From Paenibacillus pabuli (GTDB taxonomy: Bacteria > Bacillota > Bacilli > Paenibacillales > Paenibacillaceae), in NCBI RefSeq assembly GCF_023101145.1, contig NZ_CP073714.1, positions 2,604,001 through 2,668,000 on the forward strand: 64,000 bases of DNA. The letters are read 5' to 3'. Positions 35,892 to 45,362 of this stretch are shown piece by piece. How positions within the stretch are numbered: the stretch's first letter is position 1; each line of letters opens with the position of its first letter. Position numbers and translations under genes: made by a program. A model generated the notes under the pieces. It was not told where the DNA came from and did no database searches. It saw only the letters and a list, made by a program, of their open reading frames with translations.

Positions 35892-37405
35892 TGAACACCA
35901 TACGTACAGTCAATGACTGGATTGCGATTCAACCGCAGGATGACGTCATTATAGCCCTTCGAGATTATGTAAAAGGGGAAAGCATTACTCTGCCAGACAG
36001 TTCTGTTTTTACACTAAGGGATGATGTGCCCAAAGGCCATAAAATTGCTGTGCATTCCCTCGCACCGGGCGAGGATGTGATGAAATATGGTTTTTCCATT
36101 GGAATAGCCCAAGAACAGATTGAGCAGGGGAGCTGGATTCACAGTCACAACCTCAAGACAGGCCTTCACGGATTGCTTGAGTATCAGTATCAGCCTGGGC
36201 CAACTGTCCAGATAGACATGCCCCCGGAACATCTGCGCTCATTTGATGGATATCTTCGTCCGAACGGTGAAGCAGGTATCCGTAATGAAATCTGGATTGT
36301 AAATACGGTCGGCTGTATTAATAAAGTATGTGAGGCATTGGCTCGGATGGGGCAGTCCCAGTTCGGCAGCAGGGTGGATGGTGTTTATCATTTCCCGCAT
36401 CCGTTCGGCTGCTCACAGCTGGGGGATGACCTGAAATACACACAGCAAGTACTGGCTTCCCTGGTAGAGCACCCGAATGCAGGCGGCGTGCTGGTCATTG
36501 GTCTGGGCTGCGAAAATAATCAGGTAGACCAGTTCCGCGAATGTATCGCACCGGAGTATCGGGAGAAAGTCCGTTTTCTCAAAGCGCAGGAAACGGATGA
36601 CGAGCTTGAAGAAGGACTGCGACTGATGGAAGAGCTGGTGGAGCTTGTCGAACATGAACAGCGTCAGCCGCTGCCCCTGAGCAAGCTCAAAATTGGATTA
36701 AAGTGCGGCGGTTCGGACGGTTTGTCCGGGATTACAGCGAACCCGCTCGTCGGCGCTGTTGCGGATATGCTGGTGGCCGCTGGGGGCACGGCCATATTGA
36801 CAGAAGTTCCCGAGATGTTTGGTGCGGAGACCATTCTGATGAATCGAGCGGCCAATGAGCAGGTATTTGATGATTTGGTAGACTTGGTGAACGGTTTCAA
36901 GCAATACTTTGTGAATCACGGTCAGAATATATATGAAAATCCCTCACCAGGGAACAAAGCAGGCGGGATTACCACGCTGGAGGAAAAGTCTTTGGGCTGT
37001 ACGCAAAAGGGAGGACGCTCTGCCGTAGTGGATGTACTTCGTTATGGCAAACGTGTCACTCAAACTGGTCTGAATATTGTGGAGGCTCCGGGGAATGATC
37101 TTGTGTCTGTTACGGCCCTGTCTGCTGCGGGTGCGCATATTGTTCTTTTCACGACAGGTCGCGGCACGCCGTTTGGAGGCCCGGTACCTACCGTCAAGAT
37201 TGCAACCCAATCCGACCTCGCCAATCGGAAAAAGCACTGGATCGATTTCAACGCAGGTCAACTGCTGGAGGGAAAAACGATGGAAGACGTGAAAATACAG
37301 ATGTTCAGCCAACTGATTGATATTGCTTCAGGACGGGCGCATACACTCAGCGAGCAGCATGGATTCCGGGAAATTGCGATTTTCAAGGATGGAGTCATCC
37401 TGTAA
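35891..37405 (+). CDS. uxaA: Altronate dehydratase
   Basis: 504 residues. It converts altronate to 2-keto-3-deoxygluconate. The N-terminal SAF domain (about 1-95; HKIAVHSLAPGEDVMKYG) and catalytic domain (HPFGCSQLGDD, VLVIGLGCENNQ, LKIGLKCGGSDGLSGITANP, TTGRGTPFG) are typical, with conserved Cys residues expected to bind iron. The start overlaps the uxaB stop (TGATG), so the genes are translationally coupled. The isomerase uxaC and the Kdg enzymes are not nearby in this window. Confidence 0.93.
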   Translation: MNTIRTVNDWIAIQPQDDVIIALRDYVKGESITLPDSSVFTLRDDVPKGHKIAVHSLAPGEDVMKYGFSIGIAQEQIEQGSWIHSHNLKTGLHGLLEYQYQPGPTVQIDMPPEHLRSFDGYLRPNGEAGIRNEIWIVNTVGCINKVCEALARMGQSQFGSRVDGVYHFPHPFGCSQLGDDLKYTQQVLASLVEHPNAGGVLVIGLGCENNQVDQFRECIAPEYREKVRFLKAQETDDELEEGLRLMEELVELVEHEQRQPLPLSKLKIGLKCGGSDGLSGITANPLVGAVADMLVAAGGTAILTEVPEMFGAETILMNRAANEQVFDDLVDLVNGFKQYFVNHGQNIYENPSPGNKAGGITTLEEKSLGCTQKGGRSAVVDVLRYGKRVTQTGLNIVEAPGNDLVSVTALSAAGAHIVLFTTGRGTPFGGPVPTVKIATQSDLANRKKHWIDFNAGQLLEGKTMEDVKIQMFSQLIDIASGRAHTLSEQHGFREIAIFKDGVIL

Positions 37406-37459
37406 TTGTACTCGTTCGCTGCTTTATCCCTATTGTATGTAGGATATACGAATGTACAG

Positions 37460-37495
37460 CAAATCCCGGCGGCCCTCTACGGCTTCCGGGATTTG
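37460..37495. terminator. Hairpin terminator after uxaA
   Basis: CAAATCCCGG (37460-37469) pairs perfectly with CCGGGATTTG (37486-37495); short T runs. It separates uxaA from a convergent gene. Confidence 0.65.
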
Positions 37496-37510
37496 TCGTT
37501 TACAGGTATT

Positions 37511-38200
37511 TCAATCATTTATCGCAAAGACTTTTTTGATTTTGGTCAGTGCGGCAGCAGAAGCGTGTTTTTCCAGTTGCTGCACCAGAAGTCCGCTCGC
37601 GTCGGCAACGCTGCCCTCAAACGGAGCAATACCCTGACGCTTCATCCAGCAGCCTGAGGTCTCATAGGCAGAGCTGTTCCAAGCCACCTTGCCTTCAGCG
37701 AGACCTTCTTTTTCTTTGGTCCCACAGATTACAATGGCACTAATGCTTTGAAGGTCCAGGAGCCCTTGGTCAAATGATTTTTTGTCTTCTTTGGCCCTAA
37801 AACCTGCCTGTGAACGCAACGCTCGCCCATCAATCCCTTCTTGCTTTTCAATTATTTCATATAGTTTGAATGCTTCTCGAGAGAGCAATCCCGCGTCATA
37901 TTGTTCTTCTATCATTCTGGAGCCCGCTAACAGACGGTGCACCCATGGGAAATATTCGCGTGAGACAAGGATAGCTTTCTTTTTGACAAATTTGCCATAG
38001 GCAGCGATCCCTTCCTCAGCCAGACGTGATCGCCACAACCAGGGATCAAGTGCATTATCCTTGTGCCAGTTTTCTTTTGGCGTTATGGAAGACAGTGAAG
38101 GATATTCAGGGAATAAAGGTGCGAGCGGGAGCAGTCCCACAGTCTCTATTCGCTGAACAGCTTCTTCGTAAGTTACGATGGATTCATTCTCATTCATCAT
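37511..38200 (-). CDS. Uncharacterised protein, possibly AlkZ-related
   Basis: 229 residues, soluble. Recognisable stretches are YEEAVQRIETVGLLPLAP, DPWLWRSRLAEEGIAAYGKFVKKKAILVSREYFPW and ETSGCWMKRQG. Proteins like this are common in Paenibacillus and Bacillus, and I recall the label AlkZ-related (winged-helix DNA glycosylase kin) for them, but I cannot confirm the fold by eye. It is 18 bp downstream of a WYL-type regulator on the same strand, so it is probably in that operon. Confidence 0.65.
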   Translation of the reverse strand: MMNENESIVTYEEAVQRIETVGLLPLAPLFPEYPSLSSITPKENWHKDNALDPWLWRSRLAEEGIAAYGKFVKKKAILVSREYFPWVHRLLAGSRMIEEQYDAGLLSREAFKLYEIIEKQEGIDGRALRSQAGFRAKEDKKSFDQGLLDLQSISAIVICGTKEKEGLAEGKVAWNSSAYETSGCWMKRQGIAPFEGSVADASGLLVQQLEKHASAAALTKIKKVFAIND

Positions 38201-38218
38201 AAATGGGCAAGCTCCTTT

Positions 38219-39190
38219 TTAATGTGTGCTACAACAATTATGGTTGGAAGTAAGATACATCTGGCTTACTTCCTCGGCATGTTTGCGAATCTCACGGCGG
38301 AGGTTCTCAGGTTCAAGTACTTCTGCCTCACGTCCAAGTCGATAAAAGAATCGCACGGCCCATTCCCACTCACCGGGAGGGCAGAGAAAGGACAGTTCCC
38401 AGACATCGGGAGCGATCTCGGTCATTCGTTCTCCAATATGCTTGTCCTGTTCTGCTTCGATCATACCGCTGTAACTCAGACGTGCGGTTACGCGCGTTGG
38501 AGAGCGTTCAGGAGATTGCCGTTTGCTGCGCTGTCGTTCAGCCTGTTCAGACAGCTTTTGTGATTCGAGCAGGTCAATCGCCGTAACTTCCAGAATGCGG
38601 TCAGCCCTGAACAGGCGCTGTTCGCCATGCTCCTCCGAATACGCTTCACAATACCAGAAACCGGCCGAAGCATAGATCCGAATGGGGCAGATTGTAAGCC
38701 AGCGTTGACGGGAAGCAGAGCGGTATAACATACGCAGCCATCCTTGTTCCGGGATACAAGCCAGAAGCGGTTCCAGATGATGAAGGATGTAGTTCCGCTC
38801 GGGCACATCATGCTTCAGTTGTTTGAGCATGGGGTCCATCCTCTCCTTGACATCATCCGGAATAATGCTTTTGATTTTGTCCATTACTGTCCAGCGTTTC
38901 TCTTGAAAAGGGGTATCTGCATAATGGCTTAGGCCTTCGAGAGCAAAAATGAGAGTAGCTGCTTCAACCGGGTCCAATTGCAGTGGGGGCAGTACATACC
39001 CTTCCATAAGTCTGAAGCCGCCTCCGGGACCGGAGATAGCAATGATCGGGACATTCATCTCAGAGAGTGATTGGATATCCCGCAGGATGGTACGGCGGGA
39101 TACTTCAAACTTTTCTGCAAGCGAATGTGCCGTTTCGTGACCGTGCTGCAATGCCATAACGATGGCGGCAAGCCGATTTGTTCTATTCAT
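38219..39190 (-). CDS. YafY-type regulator (HTH plus WYL domain)
   Basis: 323 residues. DeoR-like N-terminal helix-turn-helix (TNRLAAIVMALQHGHETAHSLAEKFEVSRRTILRDIQSL), the linker VPIIAISGPGGGFRLMEGY typical of YafY/YobV proteins, and a WYL-like ligand region around residues 140-240 (WLTICPIRIYASAGFWYCEAYSEEHGEQRLFRADRI). I chose ATG 39190 with GGAG upstream; the longer frame start has no site. Its ligand is unknown; WYL regulators can respond to nucleic-acid fragments. Confidence 0.85.
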   Translation of the reverse strand: MNRTNRLAAIVMALQHGHETAHSLAEKFEVSRRTILRDIQSLSEMNVPIIAISGPGGGFRLMEGYVLPPLQLDPVEAATLIFALEGLSHYADTPFQEKRWTVMDKIKSIIPDDVKERMDPMLKQLKHDVPERNYILHHLEPLLACIPEQGWLRMLYRSASRQRWLTICPIRIYASAGFWYCEAYSEEHGEQRLFRADRILEVTAIDLLESQKLSEQAERQRSKRQSPERSPTRVTARLSYSGMIEAEQDKHIGERMTEIAPDVWELSFLCPPGEWEWAVRFFYRLGREAEVLEPENLRREIRKHAEEVSQMYLTSNHNCCSTH

Positions 39191-39454
39191 GTCAGCCACT
39201 CCGTTTCGAGGGTTGCGCCGCCGGAAAGGATGGTTCTGAGTGTTCCTCCCATTGTAGCAGTGTATAAGTGACAACATGGCTGTCACCAATATTTCGCAGC
39301 ATTATATTTTGTATTCCATACAGTGCAGCGACTACTTTCGGAGGGGATGTTTCCTTCTTGCCGGCGGGGCGTCGTTAAATTGTGTGTCTCGTCCAATTCG
39401 CTTCGCTTCTCGGTATTTCCTTCTAACCGGGAGCCTCACAAATAATGACAAAAA

Positions 39455-39481
39455 CCCGTATCCGGTCTAAACGGATACGGG
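39455..39481 (-). terminator. Terminator of the GH42 beta-galactosidase gene
   Basis: Perfect 10-bp stem CCCGTATCCG/CGGATACGGG with a 7-nt loop, followed on the minus strand by TTTTTG. It lies 128 bp after the stop of the leftward gene. Confidence 0.8.
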
Positions 39482-39608
39482 AAGTAGCAGATTGAAACAA
39501 GTTCATTCATATAATACTTCAAATTTTAACAATTGACACGTTTTTAATCTTCAACTATAGAACCATGCGATATCCATGTAACATGTTGTATCATTGGTTT
39601 TCGAATAA

Positions 39609-41636
39609 TTATTTCATTTCAAGCAGTTGTACACCGCGGCCTTCAATCTCGATCTTACCAGAAAGGGACCGATCTGTGAGCAAATCATGAGCCTCAGCCT
39701 TGCCCAGATCATAGGATTGAGCAGTAGCATTGTGATTCATGACAAACAGGTACTGCTGTCCATCCTTGGTACGAGAAGTTACTTCAACACCTTCAGGAGT
39801 ATCCAGAAGAGAATCGATCTTTTTGGATGCAGCCAGCTGTCCCAGCAGGCCGTCCAGGAATCGATCTTCCGGATCGGAAGCTACATACCAGGCTTCGCCT
39901 TGACCATATATGTTGCGAGTGACCACTGGCATACCTTTGTAGAAATCGTCCCCATACTCGGCAATGACTTCCGCACCTTCACTGTGCAGCAAGTCACACA
40001 ACATGCCGCAACCATATTCTCCTTGAAGATCGCCATAAGCTTCTTTCAGGACAATACTGTTTTTTTGCTCCGGCAGGAGGGCGTCAATTTCTTCGACCCA
40101 GATACCGAGCAGCTTGCGAAGTTCTCCCGGGTAACCACCGGTAGTAACGATATCGCTCTCATTAACGATGCCACTGAAGAAGGTTGTCAGGAATGTACCG
40201 CCTGCTTCAACGAAATTTTCCAATTTGGTGGCAAAGCCTGGTTTAACCATATAGAGTACTGGAGCGAGCACGATATCGTATTTGCTGATATCGGTATCCA
40301 CACTAACGATGTCCACCTGAATGTTTCGGCGGAAGAAGGCAGCGTAGTATTTGTGAATTTGGTCTACATAGTTTAGTGCAACCGTAGGTCCGCTGGATTT
40401 CTCGATCGCCCACCAGTTATCCCAGTCAAACACAATGGCCACTCTGGCATTTACGGTAGCATCCAGTGTTTTGTCGCCCAGTAACTGTAATTCCTTACCG
40501 AGTTCCGCGACTTCACGGAATACACGGGTATGCTCATGACCGACATGTTCAATGACGGCACCGTGATATTTCTCGCAGGCGCCAACCGAACGGCGGAGCT
40601 GGAAGAACATGATTGTATCCGCACCATGGGCAACGGACTGGTAGCTCCATAGGCGCATGACGCCTGGGCGTTTCAAAGAGTTGTAAGGCTGCCAGTTCTG
40701 CTGGCTTGGTGTCTGCTCCATGAGCATAAACGGCTGTCCGTCCTTCAATCCGCGCATCAGATCATGTGCCATGGCTGTGAAACTTACCGGGGTTGCAAGA
40801 CCCGGATAGCTGTCCCAGGAGACGATATCCATATATTTGACCCATTTGAAATAGTCCAGCTGTTTGAAAAATCCCATCAGATTGGTCGTAACGACCGAAT
40901 CCGGGATATGTTTTTTGATGGCATCATATTCAAGACGATAACAGTCGAGCATACTGTCCGAATTGAAACGGGAGTAATCCAGTGAGATGCCCTGGAATGT
41001 GGAGTTATTATTTCCCCAGTGCTCGCTCAGGTTACTTGGCAGTACAATCTCATCCCAATCATAGAAAGTATGACCCCAGAAATTGGTGTTCCATGCTTTG
41101 TTGAGCTGCTCCAGGGTCTGGTAGCGTTGTTTGAGATACACGCGGAACGCTTTCTCGCAGTTATCACAATAACAGTCGCCGCCGTATTCGTTGGAGATAT
41201 GCCATACAAGAACAGCCGGGTGGTCTTTGTAACGTTCCGCCAGCTTGTCTGCAATCTTTTCGGAGTATTTGCGGTAGGTTGGGCTATTCGGACAGGAGTT
41301 ATGCCGTCCACCGAATTTGCGTTTGCGTCCATCGGCATCCACACGCAGTACATCCGGGTATTTCTTCGCCATCCATGCTGGATGTGCAGCAGTGCTTGTC
41401 GCGAGGCAGACGTATACACCGCTTTCATACAGACTATTAATTAACTGGTCCAGTCCTTCAAAATTATAAGTAACTTCATCAGGCTGAATCAGTGCCCATG
41501 AGAATACGTTGATGGTTGCAATATCAATACCTGCCAATTTGAACATGCGCAGATCTTCAAGATGAGTCTCGTGATCCCATTGTTCAGGGTTATAGTCGCC
41601 GCCGTAGAACATTTTGGGTAACTTGCTGCTAATCAA
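39609..41636 (-). CDS. Beta-galactosidase, glycoside hydrolase family 42
   Basis: 675 residues, normal for GH42. Catalytic acid/base E150 in HISNEYG and nucleophile E307 in MLMEQTPS; Cys residues at 115, 155, 157 and 160 fit the structural zinc site. No signal peptide, so it acts in the cytosol on imported galactosides such as galactan or lactose-type oligomers. It starts at TTG 41636, behind AGAGGTGAAC; no ATG fits. A divergent AraC gene 134 bp away is the likely activator. It is of the same type as Bacillus GanA. Confidence 0.93.
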   Translation of the reverse strand: MISSKLPKMFYGGDYNPEQWDHETHLEDLRMFKLAGIDIATINVFSWALIQPDEVTYNFEGLDQLINSLYESGVYVCLATSTAAHPAWMAKKYPDVLRVDADGRKRKFGGRHNSCPNSPTYRKYSEKIADKLAERYKDHPAVLVWHISNEYGGDCYCDNCEKAFRVYLKQRYQTLEQLNKAWNTNFWGHTFYDWDEIVLPSNLSEHWGNNNSTFQGISLDYSRFNSDSMLDCYRLEYDAIKKHIPDSVVTTNLMGFFKQLDYFKWVKYMDIVSWDSYPGLATPVSFTAMAHDLMRGLKDGQPFMLMEQTPSQQNWQPYNSLKRPGVMRLWSYQSVAHGADTIMFFQLRRSVGACEKYHGAVIEHVGHEHTRVFREVAELGKELQLLGDKTLDATVNARVAIVFDWDNWWAIEKSSGPTVALNYVDQIHKYYAAFFRRNIQVDIVSVDTDISKYDIVLAPVLYMVKPGFATKLENFVEAGGTFLTTFFSGIVNESDIVTTGGYPGELRKLLGIWVEEIDALLPEQKNSIVLKEAYGDLQGEYGCGMLCDLLHSEGAEVIAEYGDDFYKGMPVVTRNIYGQGEAWYVASDPEDRFLDGLLGQLAASKKIDSLLDTPEGVEVTSRTKDGQQYLFVMNHNATAQSYDLGKAEAHDLLTDRSLSGKIEIEGRGVQLLEMK

Positions 41637-41652
41637 ATGTGTTCACCTCTTG

Positions 41653-41727
41653 TATAAGAATAATTCTATACTATATGATGAATATGACTTTTAAAATATA
41701 AGAAAAGTAATTAAACATATAAGAATA
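41653..41727. promoter_or_regulatory. Three TATAAGAAWA direct repeats in the GH42/AraC gap
   Basis: TATAAGAATA at 41653-41662 and 41718-41727 and TATAAGAAAA at 41697-41706. The last two start 21 bp apart, two helical turns, the spacing AraC-type activators prefer. They lie upstream of the GH42 -10 candidates, which have no good -35. Confidence 0.5.
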
Positions 41728-41770
41728 TGGAACTTTAATTTTGTTTTTTTGTTCAAAGGAGAGAATTCCT

Positions 41771-42604
41771 ATGCTCATTACACCCGATCATCGGCGCTAT
41801 TTTATGACCCCGCGGGATCAGCCGCTTCCGCTCTACATCGAGAGTATAGGATATAACGGCAATCAGGAGAATGTGTACAGACCTGCCGGATATCCTTGTT
41901 ATCACTGGCTTCAGACGGTGAAGGGAGCCGGAGAATTCAGATTTGCAGGTTCAACTGTACTGCTGGGCGAGTCAGCCGGTATTTTGCTGCCGCCTAATGA
42001 ACCGCACGAGTATGTACGCTCGCAGGGAGAGTGGGAGACACTTTACATTACATTTGGGGGTTCCCAGTGCCCGGCAATCACAGAGTCACTTGGTTTGGGA
42101 GAGGCTGCCCTTCACCAGTGGGATCCAGGGAGCCCGCTTGAGTATTATGGCAGGGAAGTGCTGGGTTCGATCAGCAGTGACCAGGATTTATCCGGCTTGG
42201 AGGCGTCAGCGGACATGTACCGATTTCTGATTTTGCTCAAGAAACATGGCATGACGGGCAGTCGTTCTTCGATCTCCCATGCCGTGGAACGGTTGGCCCC
42301 GTTAATTTCGTTTATGAATAAACACTATGCCGATCCCGAAATTGGCCTTGAACAGATGGCGGCCATACCAGGCATTACGCCCAGACATCTGAATACCCTT
42401 TTCAAACAATCCTTTGGCATGACCGCCTATAGTTATTTCATTCTCCTCCGTATTCGCAAATCGAAGGAATGGATGACAGGAGACAGCAAATTGACCGTCA
42501 AGGAAACGGCAGCGAAGGTTGGTTTTCGCGATGCAAGTCATTTTGTGGCTACATTTCGGCGGATTGAAGGCGTAACTCCAGAGCAGTATCGGACGTTATA
42601 TTAA
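41771..42604 (+). CDS. AraC family regulator of the GH42 gene
   Basis: 277 residues. N-terminal cupin-like half (HWLQTVKGAGEFRFAGSTVLLGESAGILLPPNEPHEY) and C-terminal HTH pair (IGLEQMAAIPGITPRHLNTLFKQSFGMTAYSYF and LTVKETAAKVGFRDASHFVATFRRIEGVTPEQYR). I chose ATG 41771, which follows AAAGGAGAGAATTCCT. It is divergent from the GH42 gene. The inferred role is galactoside-responsive activator. Confidence 0.88.
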   Translation: MLITPDHRRYFMTPRDQPLPLYIESIGYNGNQENVYRPAGYPCYHWLQTVKGAGEFRFAGSTVLLGESAGILLPPNEPHEYVRSQGEWETLYITFGGSQCPAITESLGLGEAALHQWDPGSPLEYYGREVLGSISSDQDLSGLEASADMYRFLILLKKHGMTGSRSSISHAVERLAPLISFMNKHYADPEIGLEQMAAIPGITPRHLNTLFKQSFGMTAYSYFILLRIRKSKEWMTGDSKLTVKETAAKVGFRDASHFVATFRRIEGVTPEQYRTLY

Positions 42605-42763
42605 TCATTCCAAGGTTACAGTGTGCTAAAAAACACTGTTCAAGCATGAAGATTCCGTGTAATCTGTACCCAATTGAACAAAAAGTGATGCCAGGAAGGT
42701 ATTGATGCGCAAGGGTGCTTCCCGTTATGATGATATCGATTCCTTAGATTGGAAAACGAATAT

Positions 42764-42781
42764 ACGGATCAACGTATCCGT
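42764..42781. promoter_or_regulatory. ACGGAT-N6-ATCCGT dyad before the esterase run
   Basis: A perfect 6-bp inverted repeat with a 6-nt centre, 23 bp before the hydrolase start. Position fits an operator; the binding protein is unknown. Confidence 0.35.
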
Positions 42782-42804
42782 TCAACTTAGAGAGGATGAT
42801 TGAA

Positions 42805-43593
42805 GTGACAACAACTATACCATTGTGGGACCATGCAGCACCTTATGCGGCCAAGGGACATGAGGATGAAATGCCCCATCTTATTCCATTTATTCATCCC
42901 GGTTCCGAGAGCGCTGTCATTGTATGTCCAGGTGGGGGTTATGGATTTTTGGCCGATCATGAAGGAGCTCCAATCGCTGAATTGCTGAACCGTGCGGGAA
43001 TCAGTGCGTTTGTGCTGAAGTATCGTGTGGCTCCTCATCAGCATCCGGCACCGATGACAGATGGTCAGCGTGCGATTCGCTATGTACGTGCTCATGCCGA
43101 GCAATATGGCATTCAACCTTCCAAAATTGCGGTGCTTGGTTTCTCGGCGGGTGGTCATCTTACAGCGACGTTGGGAACCTTGTATGACGAAGGTCAACCA
43201 GATCATGAAGACCCAATCGAACGGGAAAGTTCACGTCCGGATCGGGTAATTCTTTGTTATCCGGTGATCACGATGGACTCTTATGGACATGCCGGTTCTC
43301 GTGAGAATCTGCTTGGGCCAGATGTGTCTGTTGAACAGATCAAGGCTTTCAGTGCGGAGCAACAGGTGAAAGCCGATGCTCCTGAGGCATTCATCTGGCA
43401 TACGAGTGATGATCAGGCGGTTCCTGTGGAGAACAGCTTGCGTTACGCGCTCGCCCTTGGCGCGCACGGCATTCCTTATGATCTGCATGTATTCGAAAAA
43501 GGTTCACATGGTCTCGGATTAGCAGAGGACAACCCTGCCGTTCGTCCATGGTCTGACCTGTGCCTGACCTGGCTTAAAAATCAAGGGTGGTAA
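42805..43593 (+). CDS. Alpha/beta hydrolase, probable carbohydrate esterase
   Basis: 262 residues of the Aes/BD-FAE-like group. Oxyanion segment CPGGGYGFLADHEG (about 41-54), nucleophile in GFSAGGH (Ser about 114), Asp in HTSDDQAVP and His in GSHGLGL. No signal peptide, so cytosolic. I chose GTG 42805: AGAGG lies 9 nt before it, while ATG 42796 abuts that site. It precedes an Axe2-like esterase and a lactonase on the same strand, which suggests removal of acetyl or other acyl groups from imported oligosaccharides. Confidence 0.82.
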   Translation: MTTTIPLWDHAAPYAAKGHEDEMPHLIPFIHPGSESAVIVCPGGGYGFLADHEGAPIAELLNRAGISAFVLKYRVAPHQHPAPMTDGQRAIRYVRAHAEQYGIQPSKIAVLGFSAGGHLTATLGTLYDEGQPDHEDPIERESSRPDRVILCYPVITMDSYGHAGSRENLLGPDVSVEQIKAFSAEQQVKADAPEAFIWHTSDDQAVPVENSLRYALALGAHGIPYDLHVFEKGSHGLGLAEDNPAVRPWSDLCLTWLKNQGW

Positions 43594-43699
43594 CACGGTA
43601 AGCTTGATGAACGCTGTCTTCCCTGAATATGAAATATGAATACGAGTAAGAGTAGTCTCACATATTTTAACGCTGATGAGAGCGAAGGAGAAAACGACA

Positions 43700-44362
43700 A
43701 TGAAGTTGCAAAAAAATGATAAGCTGCTTTTTATTGGAGATTCAATCACAGATTGTGGCCGTGAACATCCTGTTGGGGAAGGCAGTTCCGGACTGGGGCA
43801 TGGCTATGTGGCACAAGTGTATGCTTTGCTGCGTTCCATCTATCCGGAATTGATGCTGCGGATTCAAAATGTGGGTAATAGCGGGAATACGATCCGTGAT
43901 TTGAAACAGCGCTGGGACCGAGATGTGCTTGATCTCAAACCGGACTGGCTGACCATCATGATCGGGATTAACGATGTATGGCGTCAGTTTGACAATCCGC
44001 TATCCACAGATTCGCATGTTTTCCTGGAGGAGTATGAGTCCACACTGCGTGATCTGGTTGCTTCTGTTCGTCCTAGCTTGAAAGGACTTGTGCTGATGTC
44101 TCCTTATTATTTGGAAGCCAACCCGGAAGATCCGATGCGGGCTACGATGGATATTTACGGTGAAGCTGTTCGCAGAGTAGCCGCGGAGTATGATGCCATC
44201 TTCGTGGATACACAGGCTGCCTTCACACCATTCTGGGATCATTTCTATACGTCCGTACTGACTTATGACCGCGTTCATCCCGATGCAACAGGCCATATGG
44301 TGCTATCCAAAGCGTTCCTGGATGCCATTGGTTTCGAGTGGTCAGGCGGCGTCAAATTATAA
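43700..44362 (+). CDS. Axe2-like acetylxylan esterase (SGNH hydrolase)
   Basis: 220 residues. The sequence closely follows the intracellular acetylxylan esterase Axe2 of Geobacillus stearothermophilus as I remember it: FIGDSITDCGR with Ser15, MIGINDVWRQ, DPMRATMD, and DRVHP giving Asp190 and His193, one off the Axe2 triad numbering. It removes acetyl groups from xylo-oligosaccharides or other acetylated sugars in the cytosol. I chose ATG 43700 after GGAGAAAACG. Confidence 0.88.
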   Translation: MKLQKNDKLLFIGDSITDCGREHPVGEGSSGLGHGYVAQVYALLRSIYPELMLRIQNVGNSGNTIRDLKQRWDRDVLDLKPDWLTIMIGINDVWRQFDNPLSTDSHVFLEEYESTLRDLVASVRPSLKGLVLMSPYYLEANPEDPMRATMDIYGEAVRRVAAEYDAIFVDTQAAFTPFWDHFYTSVLTYDRVHPDATGHMVLSKAFLDAIGFEWSGGVKL

Positions 44363-44376
44363 AAGGATGTGATGGC

Positions 44377-45273
44377 ATGAGCAACTTGAACATTGCGGTA
44401 CATACCCCGGCCTTACTGGGAGAAGGTCCAAGCTGGGATGCTGAAAACAACCGATTGTTATGGGTGGATATTGAAGGGTACAAGGTCCATGTATTTAATC
44501 CATCTACAGGTGAAGATCGGGCTTATAATGTTGGGCAGCATGTTGGGGCTGTCGTGCCTTACCATGGTGACGAGGTTATCGTTGCTTTACGCAGTGGCTT
44601 TCACACGTATCACTTGCTCACAGGAGAGCTGGATCTGATTGAAGATCCAGAGACAGGCAAGGATAACAATCGATTCAATGATGGAAAATGTGACGCGCTT
44701 GGCCGCTTCTGGGCAGGTACGATGAGCATGAACGGTGAAAGCAAAGCAGGGGCATTTTACTGTCTGGAGGAGGGACAGCCTGTTCGAACGTTGTTCAGGG
44801 ATGTGTCCACATCCAATGGCTTGGGCTGGAGCCCGGATCAACAGAAGATGTATTACATCGATACACCGACTCGTTTCATTGACCGTTTTGATTATGATCT
44901 GGCTGCTGGAGAAATTACGAACCGGACAAGTATCATTGCCATACCGGAGGAATTAGGCTTTCCGGATGGAATGACCGTAGACAGTGAGGGAATGCTGTGG
45001 GTTGCCCACTGGGGAGGGGGAAAAGTCACTCGCTGGAACCCGCATACAGCAGAGTTATTGCAAGAGATCGAGGTCCCCGCAGATCAGGTGACATCCTGCT
45101 GTTTTGGGGGTCCGGAGCTGGAGGACTTGTATATTACAACAGCCCGAATTGGTATTCCGGAAGAGCGGTTGGTGGAGACGCCAAATGCTGGATCTCTATT
45201 TGTGATCAGACCGGGTGTAAAAGGGCAGAAAACCTACGCGTTTGGCGGGGGAACACAGCCGAATACAAAATGA
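44377..45273 (+). CDS. SMP-30/gluconolactonase family protein
   Basis: 298 residues, six-bladed beta-propeller. LLGEGPSWD (metal-binding Glu), DGKCDALGRFWAGTMSM, TSNGLGWSPD (Asn) and FPDGMTVDSEGMLWVAHWGGG (Asp) are the SMP-30 signature. It hydrolyses sugar lactones formed by sugar oxidation. ATG 44377 follows AAAGGATG, 14 bp after the esterase stop, so it is co-transcribed. Which sugar lactone is unclear; xylono- or galactonolactone would suit the neighbours. Confidence 0.88.
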   Translation: MSNLNIAVHTPALLGEGPSWDAENNRLLWVDIEGYKVHVFNPSTGEDRAYNVGQHVGAVVPYHGDEVIVALRSGFHTYHLLTGELDLIEDPETGKDNNRFNDGKCDALGRFWAGTMSMNGESKAGAFYCLEEGQPVRTLFRDVSTSNGLGWSPDQQKMYYIDTPTRFIDRFDYDLAAGEITNRTSIIAIPEELGFPDGMTVDSEGMLWVAHWGGGKVTRWNPHTAELLQEIEVPADQVTSCCFGGPELEDLYITTARIGIPEERLVETPNAGSLFVIRPGVKGQKTYAFGGGTQPNTK

Positions 45274-45331
45274 ATGAAAACCCGTGTTACTGGAACGTTG
45301 TCCTTCGTTTATAAAATATTCATCAATGAAG

Positions 45332-45362
45332 AAGGGTGCTTGTTTAAACAGCATCCTTTTTT
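45332..45362 (+). terminator. Intrinsic terminator after the lactonase gene
   Basis: AAGGGTGC (45332-45339) pairs with GCATCCTT (45351-45358), with a self-complementary TGTTTAAACA centre, followed by six T. Confidence 0.8.

Noticed and set aside
39627..40376. 249-aa plus-strand frame antisense to the GH42 gene
   Set aside because: It lies wholly inside a clear beta-galactosidase gene with catalytic motifs, has no ribosome site and resembles no family.
42618..42639. ACAGTG/CACTGT hairpin after the AraC gene as a terminator
   Set aside because: Only a 6-bp stem, with an A-rich loop and no T tract; too weak to call.
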